From an uncultured Alphaproteobacteria bacterium (lineage in GTDB: Bacteria; Pseudomonadota; Alphaproteobacteria; Rhodobacterales; Rhodobacteraceae), in NCBI GenBank assembly GCA_902537415.1, contig CACBBC010000010.1, positions 1-55,690 of the forward strand: 55,690 bases of DNA, in the 5' to 3' direction. Both the position numbers and the translations under genes were made by a program. How positions within the stretch are numbered: position 1 is the stretch's first letter; the number at the start of each line of letters is the position of its first letter. This document shows, in pieces, positions 1 to 8,558 of the stretch. The notes under the pieces are model-generated. The model searched no databases. It saw only the letters and a list, made by a program, of their open reading frames with translations, and was not told the origin of the DNA.

Positions 1-2
1 TA

Positions 3-2087
3 GATTTTTTATATATATTTATTGTAGGAATGTTAATCTTGCTCAAAGTCTCAAAGGTATTTGTGAACCAAAGAGCTGGACGAGGAGGGTCTACTCTTCA
101 TCTGAGAATAACCTCAGTTTTTTCTATTCTTGCGTTATCGCCTGCAATAATTGTAGCTGTCTTTGCAACTATATCCCTTAATTTCGGGCTGGAGGACTGG
201 TTTTCAGAGAAAGTTCAAAGGGTCGTAGGAAATTCATTGGAGTCTGCTAAGACATATAAGATGGAACATACCCAGAGTTTGAAAAATGATGCATTCTGGT
301 TATCAAAAGTATTAAATGCTGAGAAGCAATTCAGACCTTTTTTAAGTGATGGCGATCTTCGAAAGATCCTTAATGTCAACCAACAAGAAGGTATATCAAA
401 ATCATTTTTAATTAATTATTCTGGAATACTTAAGGTTAGAGGCGAGAGGAGCTACTTGTTCGATTTTAAGCCAGTGACAGATTATGATGTGCTTGTTGCA
501 AAAAATGAAGGAATTGCAGTTATTGAAGATCTTGAAAATAATGAATTTAGAGCCATTGTGTTTATGGATGCTTTCCCCGACAGATTGCTTTACGTGACTA
601 GAAACGTAGATGGAGAGGTTTTATCTTTATTAGATCAAACAAAAGAGACTGTCGTACTTTATGACAAGATTGAAAAGGAGAGAGGCCAGTTACTTTTTGA
701 GTTTGGTCAGCTTTATTTAGGTTTTTCGATTGTACTAATTCTTTCAGCTGTATGGTTTGCTCTATGGATTGCTGAGAGGTTAACAAAACCAGTGAGCAAT
801 TTAGTTACTGCCGTCGCAAAAGTTGCAGATGGCGACCTCACCGTAGAGGTTTCTGAAGAAAAAGGCAAAGATGAGGTCGCTATTCTTGGTAAAGTATTTA
901 ATAAAATGACTAGGCAAATTAAAAAGCAGAGAGACTCACTTTTATCAATCAATAGTAAAACAGAAGAACAAAAGCGACAATTTGAAGCTGTTCTTGATGG
1001 TGCTTCAGGCGGAATTATTGGAATAGATGCTGATAGAACGATCAAAGTTATTAACGTGGCTGCCGAAAAAATACTTGGATTATCTGAGAATGAAGGCTTG
1101 AATGAAATTTTAAATGATGTTGTACCAGAATTCATACCGTTATTTAATAAGGTCACTTTTCTGGATAGTGGGTCGTTGGAGGAAGAAGTTGAAATCTTTA
1201 GAGAGAACATAAAAGAAAAGATATTTTTAAAAATTTCAATAATAAAATCCGATAAAGGCCAGTTAGAGGGTTATGTTTTTACATTCGATGACTTGACCGA
1301 TTTGGTTGCAGCACAGCGTTCAGCCGCATGGGGAGATGTAGCTAGAAGGGTCGCTCATGAAGTAAAAAACCCACTTACACCTATAAAATTGGCTGCAGAA
1401 AGATTAAAAAAGTATTTTTTTAGTTTGAGTGAAAAGGATAAACTTTCAGCTTCTGAGTATGCAAATATGATTATCAGACAAACAGAGAGCTTAAGTCGTT
1501 TGGTGACTGAGTTTAGTAACTTTTCTAGATTACCATTGCCTAAAAAAGTAGAACTTGACTTATGTAAGCTTACGGAGAGCGCTATCTTATTACAAAAAGT
1601 TGCTCATAAAGATGTTATTTTTAAGTTTAAGAAGAGTGCCGATTCAATTCTAGTTTTGGGAGATGGTCAAATGCTTAATCAAGCATTTTTAAATCTCATA
1701 AAAAACTCCATTGAGTCAATAAATTCTGCGAAAGAAAACAAATTGATTGATGAAAATAAGTCTTATGGTCAAGTAGAGGTAGATATCCAAACTCAAAATG
1801 ATGAAGTTTGTGTAACCATCTTAGATAACGGGATAGGATTACCAAAAAATGTTAATCGATTATTCGAACCATATGTGACCATAAAAAAAGAGGGTACCGG
1901 ATTGGGGTTATCAATTGTAAAGCGGATTATCGAAGATCATTTAGGCAGCTTATTACTTTTGCCAGGCCGTAAAATGAAAGGTAGCGATCATTTTGGAGCT
2001 GAGGCAAAAATCATATTACCTACAATTAACTCACAAAAACTAAAACTCGATCCAAAGTTAAGCCTCAGAGGAGAGCGGATAGAATGA
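3..2087 (+). CDS. ntrY: Nitrogen-regulation sensor histidine kinase NtrY (5' partial)
   Basis: Membrane sensor kinase that phosphorylates NtrX. The frame is open to the left edge: codons before the first ATG (position 30) encode more of a hydrophobic segment, so the true start lies outside the window. NtrY proteins usually have further N-terminal membrane segments. Counting from the ATG at 30: a membrane helix at about 31-51, an extracytoplasmic region to about 228, a second helix at 229-248, HAMP to about 300, PAS at about 315-425, HisKA with the phospho-acceptor in AHEVKNP (His443), and a C-terminal HATPase with DNGIGLP and GTGLGLS boxes. It overlaps ntrX by 4 bp (ATGA), so the pair is translationally coupled. 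The order NtrY-NtrX-TrkA-Hfq-HflX supports the name. Known roles of the family include nitrogen metabolism and, in some species, redox and envelope control; which applies here cannot be read from sequence. Confidence 0.93.
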   Translation, partial: DFLYIFIVGMLILLKVSKVFVNQRAGRGGSTLHLRITSVFSILALSPAIIVAVFATISLNFGLEDWFSEKVQRVVGNSLESAKTYKMEHTQSLKNDAFWLSKVLNAEKQFRPFLSDGDLRKILNVNQQEGISKSFLINYSGILKVRGERSYLFDFKPVTDYDVLVAKNEGIAVIEDLENNEFRAIVFMDAFPDRLLYVTRNVDGEVLSLLDQTKETVVLYDKIEKERGQLLFEFGQLYLGFSIVLILSAVWFALWIAERLTKPVSNLVTAVAKVADGDLTVEVSEEKGKDEVAILGKVFNKMTRQIKKQRDSLLSINSKTEEQKRQFEAVLDGASGGIIGIDADRTIKVINVAAEKILGLSENEGLNEILNDVVPEFIPLFNKVTFLDSGSLEEEVEIFRENIKEKIFLKISIIKSDKGQLEGYVFTFDDLTDLVAAQRSAAWGDVARRVAHEVKNPLTPIKLAAERLKKYFFSLSEKDKLSASEYANMIIRQTESLSRLVTEFSNFSRLPLPKKVELDLCKLTESAILLQKVAHKDVIFKFKKSADSILVLGDGQMLNQAFLNLIKNSIESINSAKENKLIDENKSYGQVEVDIQTQNDEVCVTILDNGIGLPKNVNRLFEPYVTIKKEGTGLGLSIVKRIIEDHLGSLLLLPGRKMKGSDHFGAEAKIILPTINSQKLKLDPKLSLRGERIE

Positions 2088-3463
2088 GTTATATACTCGT
2101 AGTTGATGACGAAAAAGATATCAGAGATTTAATTAGCCAGATCTTGTTTGAAGAGGGTCATACAGTAAAATTGGCTCATAACTCAACGTCTGCAATCGAT
2201 TACATTAATAATGGGGAGCCAGACCTAATTATATTAGATATTTGGCTCAAAGATAGTGAAATGGATGGTATTGAGATCCTAAAATCAGTAAGGCAAAATA
2301 ATCCTTTGTGTCCTGTAGTTGTGATATCTGGACATGGAAATATAGAAATAGCGGTTGCAGCTGTTAGACAAGGCGCGTACGACTTTATCGAAAAGCCATT
2401 TAATATTGATCAACTTCTGCTTGTTATTAATAGAGCTTTAGAAGCATCACGTTTAAGAAAAGAAGTTTTTTCCCTTCAAAATAGAGAAATAAATGAAAGT
2501 AGGATGGTTGGCGGAACAGGTGCTTTTAAGATATTAAAACAAAAGCTAGATAAATTGATTAAATCGAATGGACGGATACTTATTTCGGGTCCGTCTGGGT
2601 CTGGAAAAGAAATTGCTGCAAGGTATATCCATCAAAACTCGCCACGTGCAAAAAATAGGTTTTTAACTGTCGCATGCGCATCTATCCAATCTGAAAAAAT
2701 GGAAGAGCTTCTCTTTGGTCAAGAGATTGATGGAAAAATTAACCCAGGTCTTTTTGAAAGAGCTCATGGAGGAACATTGTTTTTTGATGAAGTTGCCGAT
2801 CTGCCTATTGGTACGCAAGCAAAAATTTTAAGAATTCTCGTTGATCAAGTTTTTTTTAGGGTTGGCGGTAAAAATGTTGTCAGAGTAGATTGTAGGATAA
2901 TTTCTTCCACTTCAAAGGATCTGACGAAAGAGATAGATGAAGGAAACTTTAAAGAAGAGCTTTTTCATAGGTTTAATGTAGTACCGATAAGAATACCATC
3001 TCTTGAAGAGAGAATTCTTGATATTCCATTATTGTCCACTCATTTTATTGATTGGCTAGCTAAAAATGACGGTCTGCCAAATAAACGATTGTCAGAATCT
3101 GCTATTAGAAAATTACAAAATATGAGCTGGCCAGGAAATATTAGGCAGTTAAAAAATACTATCGAAAGAGCACTTATTCTAGGTGCGAGTAAAACCATTG
3201 TTAATCCTGATGATATTTTTGAGTTCATAGAGAATGAAAAAAATAGTTCCCAAGGTAATGTATTGGACTTTAATAGCGAGTTTTTCACAGATAAATCTCT
3301 TAGATCAGCTAGAGAAGAATTTGAAAGAGCTTACTTAAAGTACCAAATCAGTAAGTTTGGTGGAAATGTGTCAAAGACCGCAAGCTACGTTGGAATGGAA
3401 AGGTCTGCACTTCACAGAAAAATGAAATTATTAAATATTGAAAGCACATTAAAAGAAAAATAA
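2084..3463 (+). CDS. ntrX: Response regulator NtrX (AAA+ type, GAFTGA loop missing)
   Basis: Partner of NtrY. The receiver domain spans about 1-120 with the acidic pocket D8/D9, phospho-acceptor D52 and conserved K104. The AAA+ domain has Walker A GPSGSGKE at 169-176 and Walker B GGTLFFDE at 229-236. A Fis-type helix-turn-helix sits in the last 50 residues (GGNVSKTASYVGMERSALHR). Between ELLFG (208-212) and GLFERAHGG, where sigma-54 activators carry GAFTGA, the sequence is QEIDGKINP, so the sigma-54 contact loop is absent. To my knowledge other alphaproteobacterial NtrX proteins also depart from this motif, implying activity independent of sigma-54 or repressor-like. The length of 459 aa is normal. 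The start overlaps the ntrY stop. Confidence 0.95.
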   Translation: MSYILVVDDEKDIRDLISQILFEEGHTVKLAHNSTSAIDYINNGEPDLIILDIWLKDSEMDGIEILKSVRQNNPLCPVVVISGHGNIEIAVAAVRQGAYDFIEKPFNIDQLLLVINRALEASRLRKEVFSLQNREINESRMVGGTGAFKILKQKLDKLIKSNGRILISGPSGSGKEIAARYIHQNSPRAKNRFLTVACASIQSEKMEELLFGQEIDGKINPGLFERAHGGTLFFDEVADLPIGTQAKILRILVDQVFFRVGGKNVVRVDCRIISSTSKDLTKEIDEGNFKEELFHRFNVVPIRIPSLEERILDIPLLSTHFIDWLAKNDGLPNKRLSESAIRKLQNMSWPGNIRQLKNTIERALILGASKTIVNPDDIFEFIENEKNSSQGNVLDFNSEFFTDKSLRSAREEFERAYLKYQISKFGGNVSKTASYVGMERSALHRKMKLLNIESTLKEK

Positions 3464-3485
3464 CAAACTTATAAAGGGAAAATTA

Positions 3486-4865
3486 ATGAAAATTATAGTT
3501 TGTGGTGCCGGTCAAGTTGGATTGCAAATAGCAAAGCATCTTTCTGACGAAAGAATGGATGTAATTGTTATTGATAAGTCGTCGGACTTAATTAAAAAAG
3601 TAGTTGACGAGCTTGATGTTTCTGCTGTCTGTGGCTATGCTTCTTACCCAAACGTTCTGGAACGTGCCGGAGCACATGACGCAGATATGATTATCGCTGC
3701 TACATTGTCTGATGAAGTTAATATGGTTACATGCCAAATTGCACATTCTATATTTTCTATCCCGAGAAAAATTGCCAGGATCAGATCAAATTTTTATCTT
3801 GAGGAAAATTATTCTAGCTATTACCGTTCTGATCATCTTCCTATAGATGAGATAATATCTCCTGAAAGGGAGATTGCTGAAGGCTTATTGAAACGGTTAG
3901 AGGTTCCTGTTGCTTTTGAAGCTACAGAATTTTTAGATGGGTCTGCTGTTCTAATTGGTCTCACTTTAACAGAAGAGTGCGCTGTCTTATCAACACCTTT
4001 AAGGCAGTTATCAGAGCTTTTTTCTACTCTAAATGCTATTGTAGTTGGAATAAGAAGGAACAATAATCTTTTTGTTCCAGATCCTGAAGATGAATTGCAA
4101 CCAAATGATAATATTTACATTTTTAGTGACAAAAAGGATCTAAGTCGTACGATTGAGATTTTTGATAAAAAAAGCTTTATTGGTAGGTCAATAGTAATCT
4201 TAGGAATGGGTGCCGTAGGACAAAATGTAGCAAAAATGCTAGAAAATAAGAGGAACGACGGTGTAAATGTTAAGGTTATAGAAAAATCAAAAGATAGGGC
4301 GGTTGATGCGGCTGAGTTGCTGGAGAAGACGGTTGTTTTGAATGGAGATGGTCTTGATACCGAGACCTTGGACGAGGCCAATGTTAGCCTGTCAGATTTC
4401 TTTATAGCTTTAACTGATGATGATAAAACTAATTTAATTGCTTGTGCAAAAGCAAAAGCATTTGGTTGCAAGTTCACGATGGCACTGATTAATGACCCTT
4501 CATTAGATAAAATGATCAACAAGATGGGGATAGATTCCTTTATTAGCCCAAAGTCAATTACCGTCTCATCAATTTTACGTAATATAAGGCACGGAATGGT
4601 AAGGTCTGTATATTCCGTAGGTGATGGTGACGCCGAAGTTTTGGAGTTTCGTGTGCTAGAATCTTCACCTATTGCAGGTAAAACTTTAAAAGACGTAGAT
4701 TGGCCAAAAGACTCCCTGGTCGGTTTATTAAAAAAAGATACTCAAGTACTAGTGCCTAGGGGGAGTACCAGATTCGAAATGGGAGATGTATTAACAGTGT
4801 TCTGTTTAAGAAATGATATCAATAAGGTAGAAAATTTGTTTCAAGTGGGCGTAGACTTTTTTTAA
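3486..4865 (+). CDS. trkA: Trk potassium uptake system NAD-binding protein TrkA
   Basis: Cytoplasmic regulatory subunit that gates TrkH/TrkG-type potassium channels in response to nucleotides. It is a tandem repeat of RCK modules: nucleotide-binding Rossmann folds start with GAGQVGLQIA (near residue 7) and GMGAVGQNVA (near residue 240). Each is followed by an RCK_C part (about 145-215 and 375-459). The length of 459 aa is typical. It lies 22 bp after ntrX and is probably cotranscribed; trkA directly follows ntrX in many alphaproteobacteria. No TrkH membrane subunit is encoded in the window. Confidence 0.95.
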   Translation: MKIIVCGAGQVGLQIAKHLSDERMDVIVIDKSSDLIKKVVDELDVSAVCGYASYPNVLERAGAHDADMIIAATLSDEVNMVTCQIAHSIFSIPRKIARIRSNFYLEENYSSYYRSDHLPIDEIISPEREIAEGLLKRLEVPVAFEATEFLDGSAVLIGLTLTEECAVLSTPLRQLSELFSTLNAIVVGIRRNNNLFVPDPEDELQPNDNIYIFSDKKDLSRTIEIFDKKSFIGRSIVILGMGAVGQNVAKMLENKRNDGVNVKVIEKSKDRAVDAAELLEKTVVLNGDGLDTETLDEANVSLSDFFIALTDDDKTNLIACAKAKAFGCKFTMALINDPSLDKMINKMGIDSFISPKSITVSSILRNIRHGMVRSVYSVGDGDAEVLEFRVLESSPIAGKTLKDVDWPKDSLVGLLKKDTQVLVPRGSTRFEMGDVLTVFCLRNDINKVENLFQVGVDFF

Positions 4866-4907
4866 AAAAGTGCTAACTTAAACAATATTCACTAAGGGCA
4901 CTATAAA

Positions 4908-5144
4908 ATGGCGTCATCACAATCAAGTCTGCAAGATACATTTCTCAATTCTGTAAGAAAAAATAGAAATCCTGTAACACTTTTTTTGGTAAACGGGGTT
5001 AAACTCCAAGGGGTCATTACTTGGTTCGATAATTTTTCCGTTCTGTTGAGGAGAGAGGGAACGGTGCAGCTAGTATATAAACATGCTATTTCAACTATTA
5101 TGCCTTCGCTTCCTATTGATCTATTAGGTGAAGACAGCGAATAA
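4908..5144 (+). CDS. hfq: RNA chaperone Hfq
   Basis: Hexameric Sm-like protein that pairs small RNAs with mRNAs. At 78 aa it is typical of alphaproteobacterial Hfq, which lacks the long C-terminal tail. The Sm1 region contains the [10 protein letters not shown] and WFDNFSVLL stretches and Sm2 has the signature YKHAISTI. An N-terminal QDTFLN segment matches the family's proximal-face motif. An AAGGG Shine-Dalgarno-like run lies about 10 bp before the ATG. It is followed after 16 bp by hflX, the widespread hfq-hflX pair. Confidence 0.98.
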   Translation: MASSQSSLQDTFLNSVRKNRNPVTLFLVNGVKLQGVITWFDNFSVLLRREGTVQLVYKHAISTIMPSLPIDLLGEDSE

Positions 5145-5160
5145 GAGTAGAAGCTAGAGT

Positions 5161-6420
5161 TTGCGTACTTTTGTTATTTCTGTAATTCTTCAGGGCCACA
5201 ATAATAAATATTTTAAAGATGATGAATTTTTTCAATTAGCACGATCATTAAGCGCTTTAAATATCAAAAGCAAATCTGTTATACGTCTAACTAAAAGTCA
5301 CCCGGCTTTTTTTCTTTCGAAGGGACACTTAAATAATATCAGAAATTACATTGCAGATAATGATATTGGACTTGTTTTAATAGACAATCCTTTGTCTCCT
5401 GTTCAACAAAGAAATCTTGAAAAAAAGCTTATCGCCAAAGTTCTTGACAGAACTGGTCTGGTTTTAGAGATTTTTGGGAGTAGAGCTCAATCAAAAGAGG
5501 GGATGCTTCAAGTAGAACTCGCTCATCTCTTGCACCAAAAGTCACGTTTGGTAAGAAGTTGGACCCATTTAGAAAGGCAGAGAGGGGGTAAAGGATTTCT
5601 TGGTGGTCCCGGAGAAACTCAGATTGAATCTGATAGAAGAAGTTTATCAGCTAAAATAGTTAACATTAGAAAATCCATCAGCAAAATTAGAAAGACAAGA
5701 AATGTGCAAAGAAACCAAAGATTAAAAAATAGTATTCCTTTGGTTTCCTTCGTAGGTTATACAAACGCTGGAAAATCAACTCTATTCAATGCTTTTCCAA
5801 ACAAAAAAACAAAAGCAGAAAACAGGCTATTTTCAACTCTTGATCCTTATTTGAAAAAATGTGGGTCACATAAAAAAGAGTATATAATTTCTGATACCGT
5901 TGGCTTTATTAGAGATCTACCTACTTCCTTAGTGATAGCTTTTAGAGCGACGCTCGAAGAGATAGCTTTTTCAGACCTTATTGTTCATGTAGTAGATGTA
6001 TCTGACGAATTCGCAGATAAAAATGCGGAAGTGGTCTATAATACTTTAGAGGCATTAGATGTAGATACTGGAGATAAAAATAGAATTATTGAAGTTCATA
6101 ACAAAATTGACGTTAGTATTCACCAAAGATTTCCACCCTTTTTAAAAGGACTAGAAAAGGACAAAATTTTTTCTATTTCTGCGAAAAAAAAGCAGGGGCT
6201 AGAAAATCTTTTTCAAGGAATTGAAAATAAATTGTATAAAAAAAAAATAAAGGAGAATGTAATTTTAGGTATAAATGAGACGGAAAAAATTAAATGGCTT
6301 TATCAAAATCAGTTAGTTAAATCCTCGGAGTTGAAAGAAAGCGATATAAAACTTGAATTGGTATGGGATTGTAAAGAGAGACAAAAATTTAATGAAATTT
6401 TTGCGGTGACGGTTTTATAA
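5161..6420 (+). CDS. hflX: GTPase HflX
   Basis: Ribosome-associated GTPase that splits stalled or stressed ribosomes. The N-terminal HflX domain is followed by the family motif GGPGETQIESDRR, a basic helical linker, and a G domain with G1 GYTNAGKST (199-207), G3 DTVGF and G4 NKID. The 419 aa length is normal. The start is TTG at 5161, chosen because the N-terminal strand begins there and it sits 16 bp after hfq. A run of ten A residues at 6238-6247 lies in the 3' part, but the frame runs through it. It is the last gene of the ntrY-hflX run and faces the next operon tail to tail. Confidence 0.95.
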   Translation: MRTFVISVILQGHNNKYFKDDEFFQLARSLSALNIKSKSVIRLTKSHPAFFLSKGHLNNIRNYIADNDIGLVLIDNPLSPVQQRNLEKKLIAKVLDRTGLVLEIFGSRAQSKEGMLQVELAHLLHQKSRLVRSWTHLERQRGGKGFLGGPGETQIESDRRSLSAKIVNIRKSISKIRKTRNVQRNQRLKNSIPLVSFVGYTNAGKSTLFNAFPNKKTKAENRLFSTLDPYLKKCGSHKKEYIISDTVGFIRDLPTSLVIAFRATLEEIAFSDLIVHVVDVSDEFADKNAEVVYNTLEALDVDTGDKNRIIEVHNKIDVSIHQRFPPFLKGLEKDKIFSISAKKKQGLENLFQGIENKLYKKKIKENVILGINETEKIKWLYQNQLVKSSELKESDIKLELVWDCKERQKFNEIFAVTVL

Positions 6421-6494
6421 TTTGAAAGAAAGGAGAAATATCAAGATCTTTTGGTAAGCAATAAGTAGGATGGCGCATTACTATTGGCTCGAGC

Positions 6495-7064
6495 TCATTT
6501 TTTAAATGGAAGAATCGGATGGCCTATTTCCTTGAAAGCTTCCGCGATTAGAGTAGAACAAATAGCCTTTGTTGGATCTCCAGCACCAATTCCAATTAAA
6601 TTCCTTCTATGCTTTTTTGGAACTGGTGGATTCGGAAAAATATATCTAATTAAGTCTATAATGTTTTTTAAATCATATTTTGAACCTATCTTTTTTACTA
6701 AATAATCAATTAGAATTTTTCTTTTTTTATTGTTTAAGAATACCGGTCTACATATCCTAAGATTATGATGCATATAATCATCAATATCTGTAAATTTGCA
6801 TCCATCAACTGCCTTAACCTCAATTAAACAGTGACTTAAAGAGCTAGTTTCTCCGATAAAAATTGCAGCATGAGACCAATTAGAATTGGTAATGAATTGA
6901 ATTGCACTGCTTACCCGACTCTGTCCTTCAACTAAAACCACATCGCCCGGTTTTAAAGAAGATTTTATATCATCTATACTAATTCTGAAGTAATGATCTT
7001 CATGTACATGCTCCTTAGTCAGATACTTTGCTAGCTGGGTGCCAATGAGTTGTAATAACATCAA
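6495..7064 (-). CDS. YiiX/YebB-like permuted papain-fold (NlpC/P60-related) hydrolase
   Basis: Predicted cysteine peptidase or amidase of the DUF830/YiiX group, a circularly permuted branch of the NlpC/P60 superfamily. Seen: LKPGDVVLVEG followed by WSHAAIFIG (candidate catalytic His), an IEV segment (candidate third polar residue), and ICSTLIAEAF near the C-terminus supplying the candidate nucleophilic Cys. There is no signal peptide or lipobox, so a cytoplasmic location is likely unless the start is wrong. It begins 6 bp after the thymidine kinase stop and appears to be the last gene of a three-gene run. The natural substrate of these proteins is not established. Confidence 0.72.
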   Translation of the reverse strand: MMLLQLIGTQLAKYLTKEHVHEDHYFRISIDDIKSSLKPGDVVLVEGQSRVSSAIQFITNSNWSHAAIFIGETSSLSHCLIEVKAVDGCKFTDIDDYMHHNLRICRPVFLNNKKRKILIDYLVKKIGSKYDLKNIIDLIRYIFPNPPVPKKHRRNLIGIGAGDPTKAICSTLIAEAFKEIGHPILPFKK

Positions 7065-7070
7065 ATTTGT

Positions 7071-7649
7071 CTAGCTCTCCATAAGCTGGCGCCAGTGTAT
7101 TCTACATAAAGATTCATATAAATCATTTCCTCCAATCTGTATTTGAGATCCATCTTTAATAGGTTTATTGCTAATTGATTTTCTTACCACCATAGTGGCT
7201 TTTTTCCCGCAATGGCAAATTGTCTTTATTTCCTTTAATTCATCGGCTAAGCCAAGGAGCGCAGATGATCCTGGAAATAAATTACCCTGAAAGTCAACTC
7301 TTAGTCCGTAACACAAAACTGGTAGAAACAGGTCATCAACAGCTCTTGCCAGTTGCCAAACTTGTTCTTTAGTTAAGAATTGAGATTCATCAATTAAAAC
7401 ACATGCAATTGGAGAGCTTTTTTGTTTTGATTTCAATAGGTTATACAAGTTCATTTTGTTATTAAATGTATCAGCTTGCTTCTCTATTCCTATCCTGCTT
7501 GCTATTTTCCCTTTACCAGATCTATTGTCAATTTCTGCTGTTAGGAGGTAGGGCACCATACCCCTTTCCTCATAGTTATGCGCGGCTTGTAATAGAATTG
7601 TTGATTTTCCTGCATTCATAGTTGAATAATTGAAAAATAACTTAGCCAT
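7071..7649 (-). CDS. tdk: Thymidine kinase
   Basis: Phosphorylates thymidine to dTMP in the salvage pathway. The P-loop is STMNAGKST (9-17) and the catalytic acid is in IDESQF (Glu88). A C-terminal structural zinc site is formed by C145/C147 (a CHC arrangement where many family members have CxxC), C182 and H185. The length of 192 aa is typical of type II bacterial and viral TK. It lies 3 bp after the BKACE gene and 6 bp before the papain-fold gene, so all three probably share a transcript despite unrelated roles. Confidence 0.95.
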   Translation of the reverse strand: MAKLFFNYSTMNAGKSTILLQAAHNYEERGMVPYLLTAEIDNRSGKGKIASRIGIEKQADTFNNKMNLYNLLKSKQKSSPIACVLIDESQFLTKEQVWQLARAVDDLFLPVLCYGLRVDFQGNLFPGSSALLGLADELKEIKTICHCGKKATMVVRKSISNKPIKDGSQIQIGGNDLYESLCRIHWRQLMES

Positions 7650-7652
7650 AAC

Positions 7653-8477
7653 TCATCCTAACTCTAAAATCTCACGTGCTTTTTCCCAAGAGGCGACGGG
7701 TCTATTGTACTGTTCGCAAATTTCTTTAGCAATCTTTACTAAGCTAGCGTTTGAAGGCGCCAATGTCTCCTTATCAATTCTAATGTTGTCTTCCAATCCA
7801 GTTCTAACGTGTCCCCCCAATTTAATGCACCATTCATTCAAAATCCTCTGATTTTTTCCAATCCCTGCACCACACCATAAAGCTTTTGGCAATAGTCGAT
7901 TAACAGTCTTAATATAATATTCAAAAACATCAAAATCTGCTGGCATAGCATTTTTTACCCCCATGACAAATTGAATATACAAATTTCCTTGTAATTTATT
8001 CTGTTTAGCTAAACTAGCAGCTTGATGAATATGAGATAAATCAAATATCTCTATTTCAGGTTTAACAGAATTTCTAATCATCTCTTCTGCGAGCCACTCA
8101 ACAAGATCCGGAGGGTTCTCATAAACTCTTGTTGGAAAATTGTTTGAGCCAACAGTTAACGAGGCCATGTCTGGCCTAAGACTCAGCATTTTTCCTCGGT
8201 CAAAACCATGGCCTGACCGACCGCCCGTAGAAAGTTGGATTATCATCCCAGGGCAATATTTTTGAATACCCTCCTTTAATCTTCTATATTTATCAGGGTC
8301 GATGCTGGGTGTCCCATCATCATTACGAACATGGCAATGGGCTATGCTAGCGCCTAATTCATAGCATTCTTGAGTGCTTTCTATCTGTTCGGATATGCTT
8401 ATTGGCACTGCAGGGTTATCTTTTTTTGTAGGGACAGAGCCTGTGATTGCAACACATATGACACATGGATCATTCAT
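7653..8477 (-). CDS. Beta-keto acid cleavage enzyme (BKACE, DUF849)
   Basis: TIM-barrel zinc enzyme of the BKACE family, which condenses a beta-keto acid with acetyl-CoA to give acetoacetate and a CoA ester. The founding member is 3-keto-5-aminohexanoate cleavage enzyme. Seen: metal ligands in AHCHVR (His47, His49) and GLEDN (Glu229), plus family segments QLSTGGRSG and SLTVGSNNFPTRVYENPP. The 274 aa length is normal. It is transcribed away from the aromatic island and could share the promoter region at 8478-8558. The substrate is unknown; the context would allow a keto acid arising from ring cleavage, but this is inference only. Confidence 0.88.
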   Translation of the reverse strand: MNDPCVICVAITGSVPTKKDNPAVPISISEQIESTQECYELGASIAHCHVRNDDGTPSIDPDKYRRLKEGIQKYCPGMIIQLSTGGRSGHGFDRGKMLSLRPDMASLTVGSNNFPTRVYENPPDLVEWLAEEMIRNSVKPEIEIFDLSHIHQAASLAKQNKLQGNLYIQFVMGVKNAMPADFDVFEYYIKTVNRLLPKALWCGAGIGKNQRILNEWCIKLGGHVRTGLEDNIRIDKETLAPSNASLVKIAKEICEQYNRPVASWEKAREILELG

Positions 8478-8558
8478 CTCTGTAATATAGGTTGAAATAA
8501 GGTAAATTAAAAATAAAATATCGGTAGATTATGTGTTCTTATCTTATTAAGGTTAATC
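8478..8558. promoter_or_regulatory. Divergent promoter region between BKACE and the aromatic island
   Basis: This 81-bp AT-rich spacer separates two divergent operons. On the + strand TTGAAA (8492-8497), 16 bp and TAAAAT (8514-8519) form a plausible sigma-70-type promoter about 40 bp before the first VOC gene. No clear palindromic operator was found, and no regulator gene is adjacent. The assignment rests on pattern only. Confidence 0.35.

Noticed and set aside
713-1210. A 165-codon minus-strand frame inside ntrY
   Set aside because: Antisense to HAMP/PAS coding sequence with no recognisable protein.
6238-6247. Run of ten A in hflX as a phase-variation or slippage site
   Set aside because: The frame is continuous and normal in length; poly-A runs are expected at this base composition.
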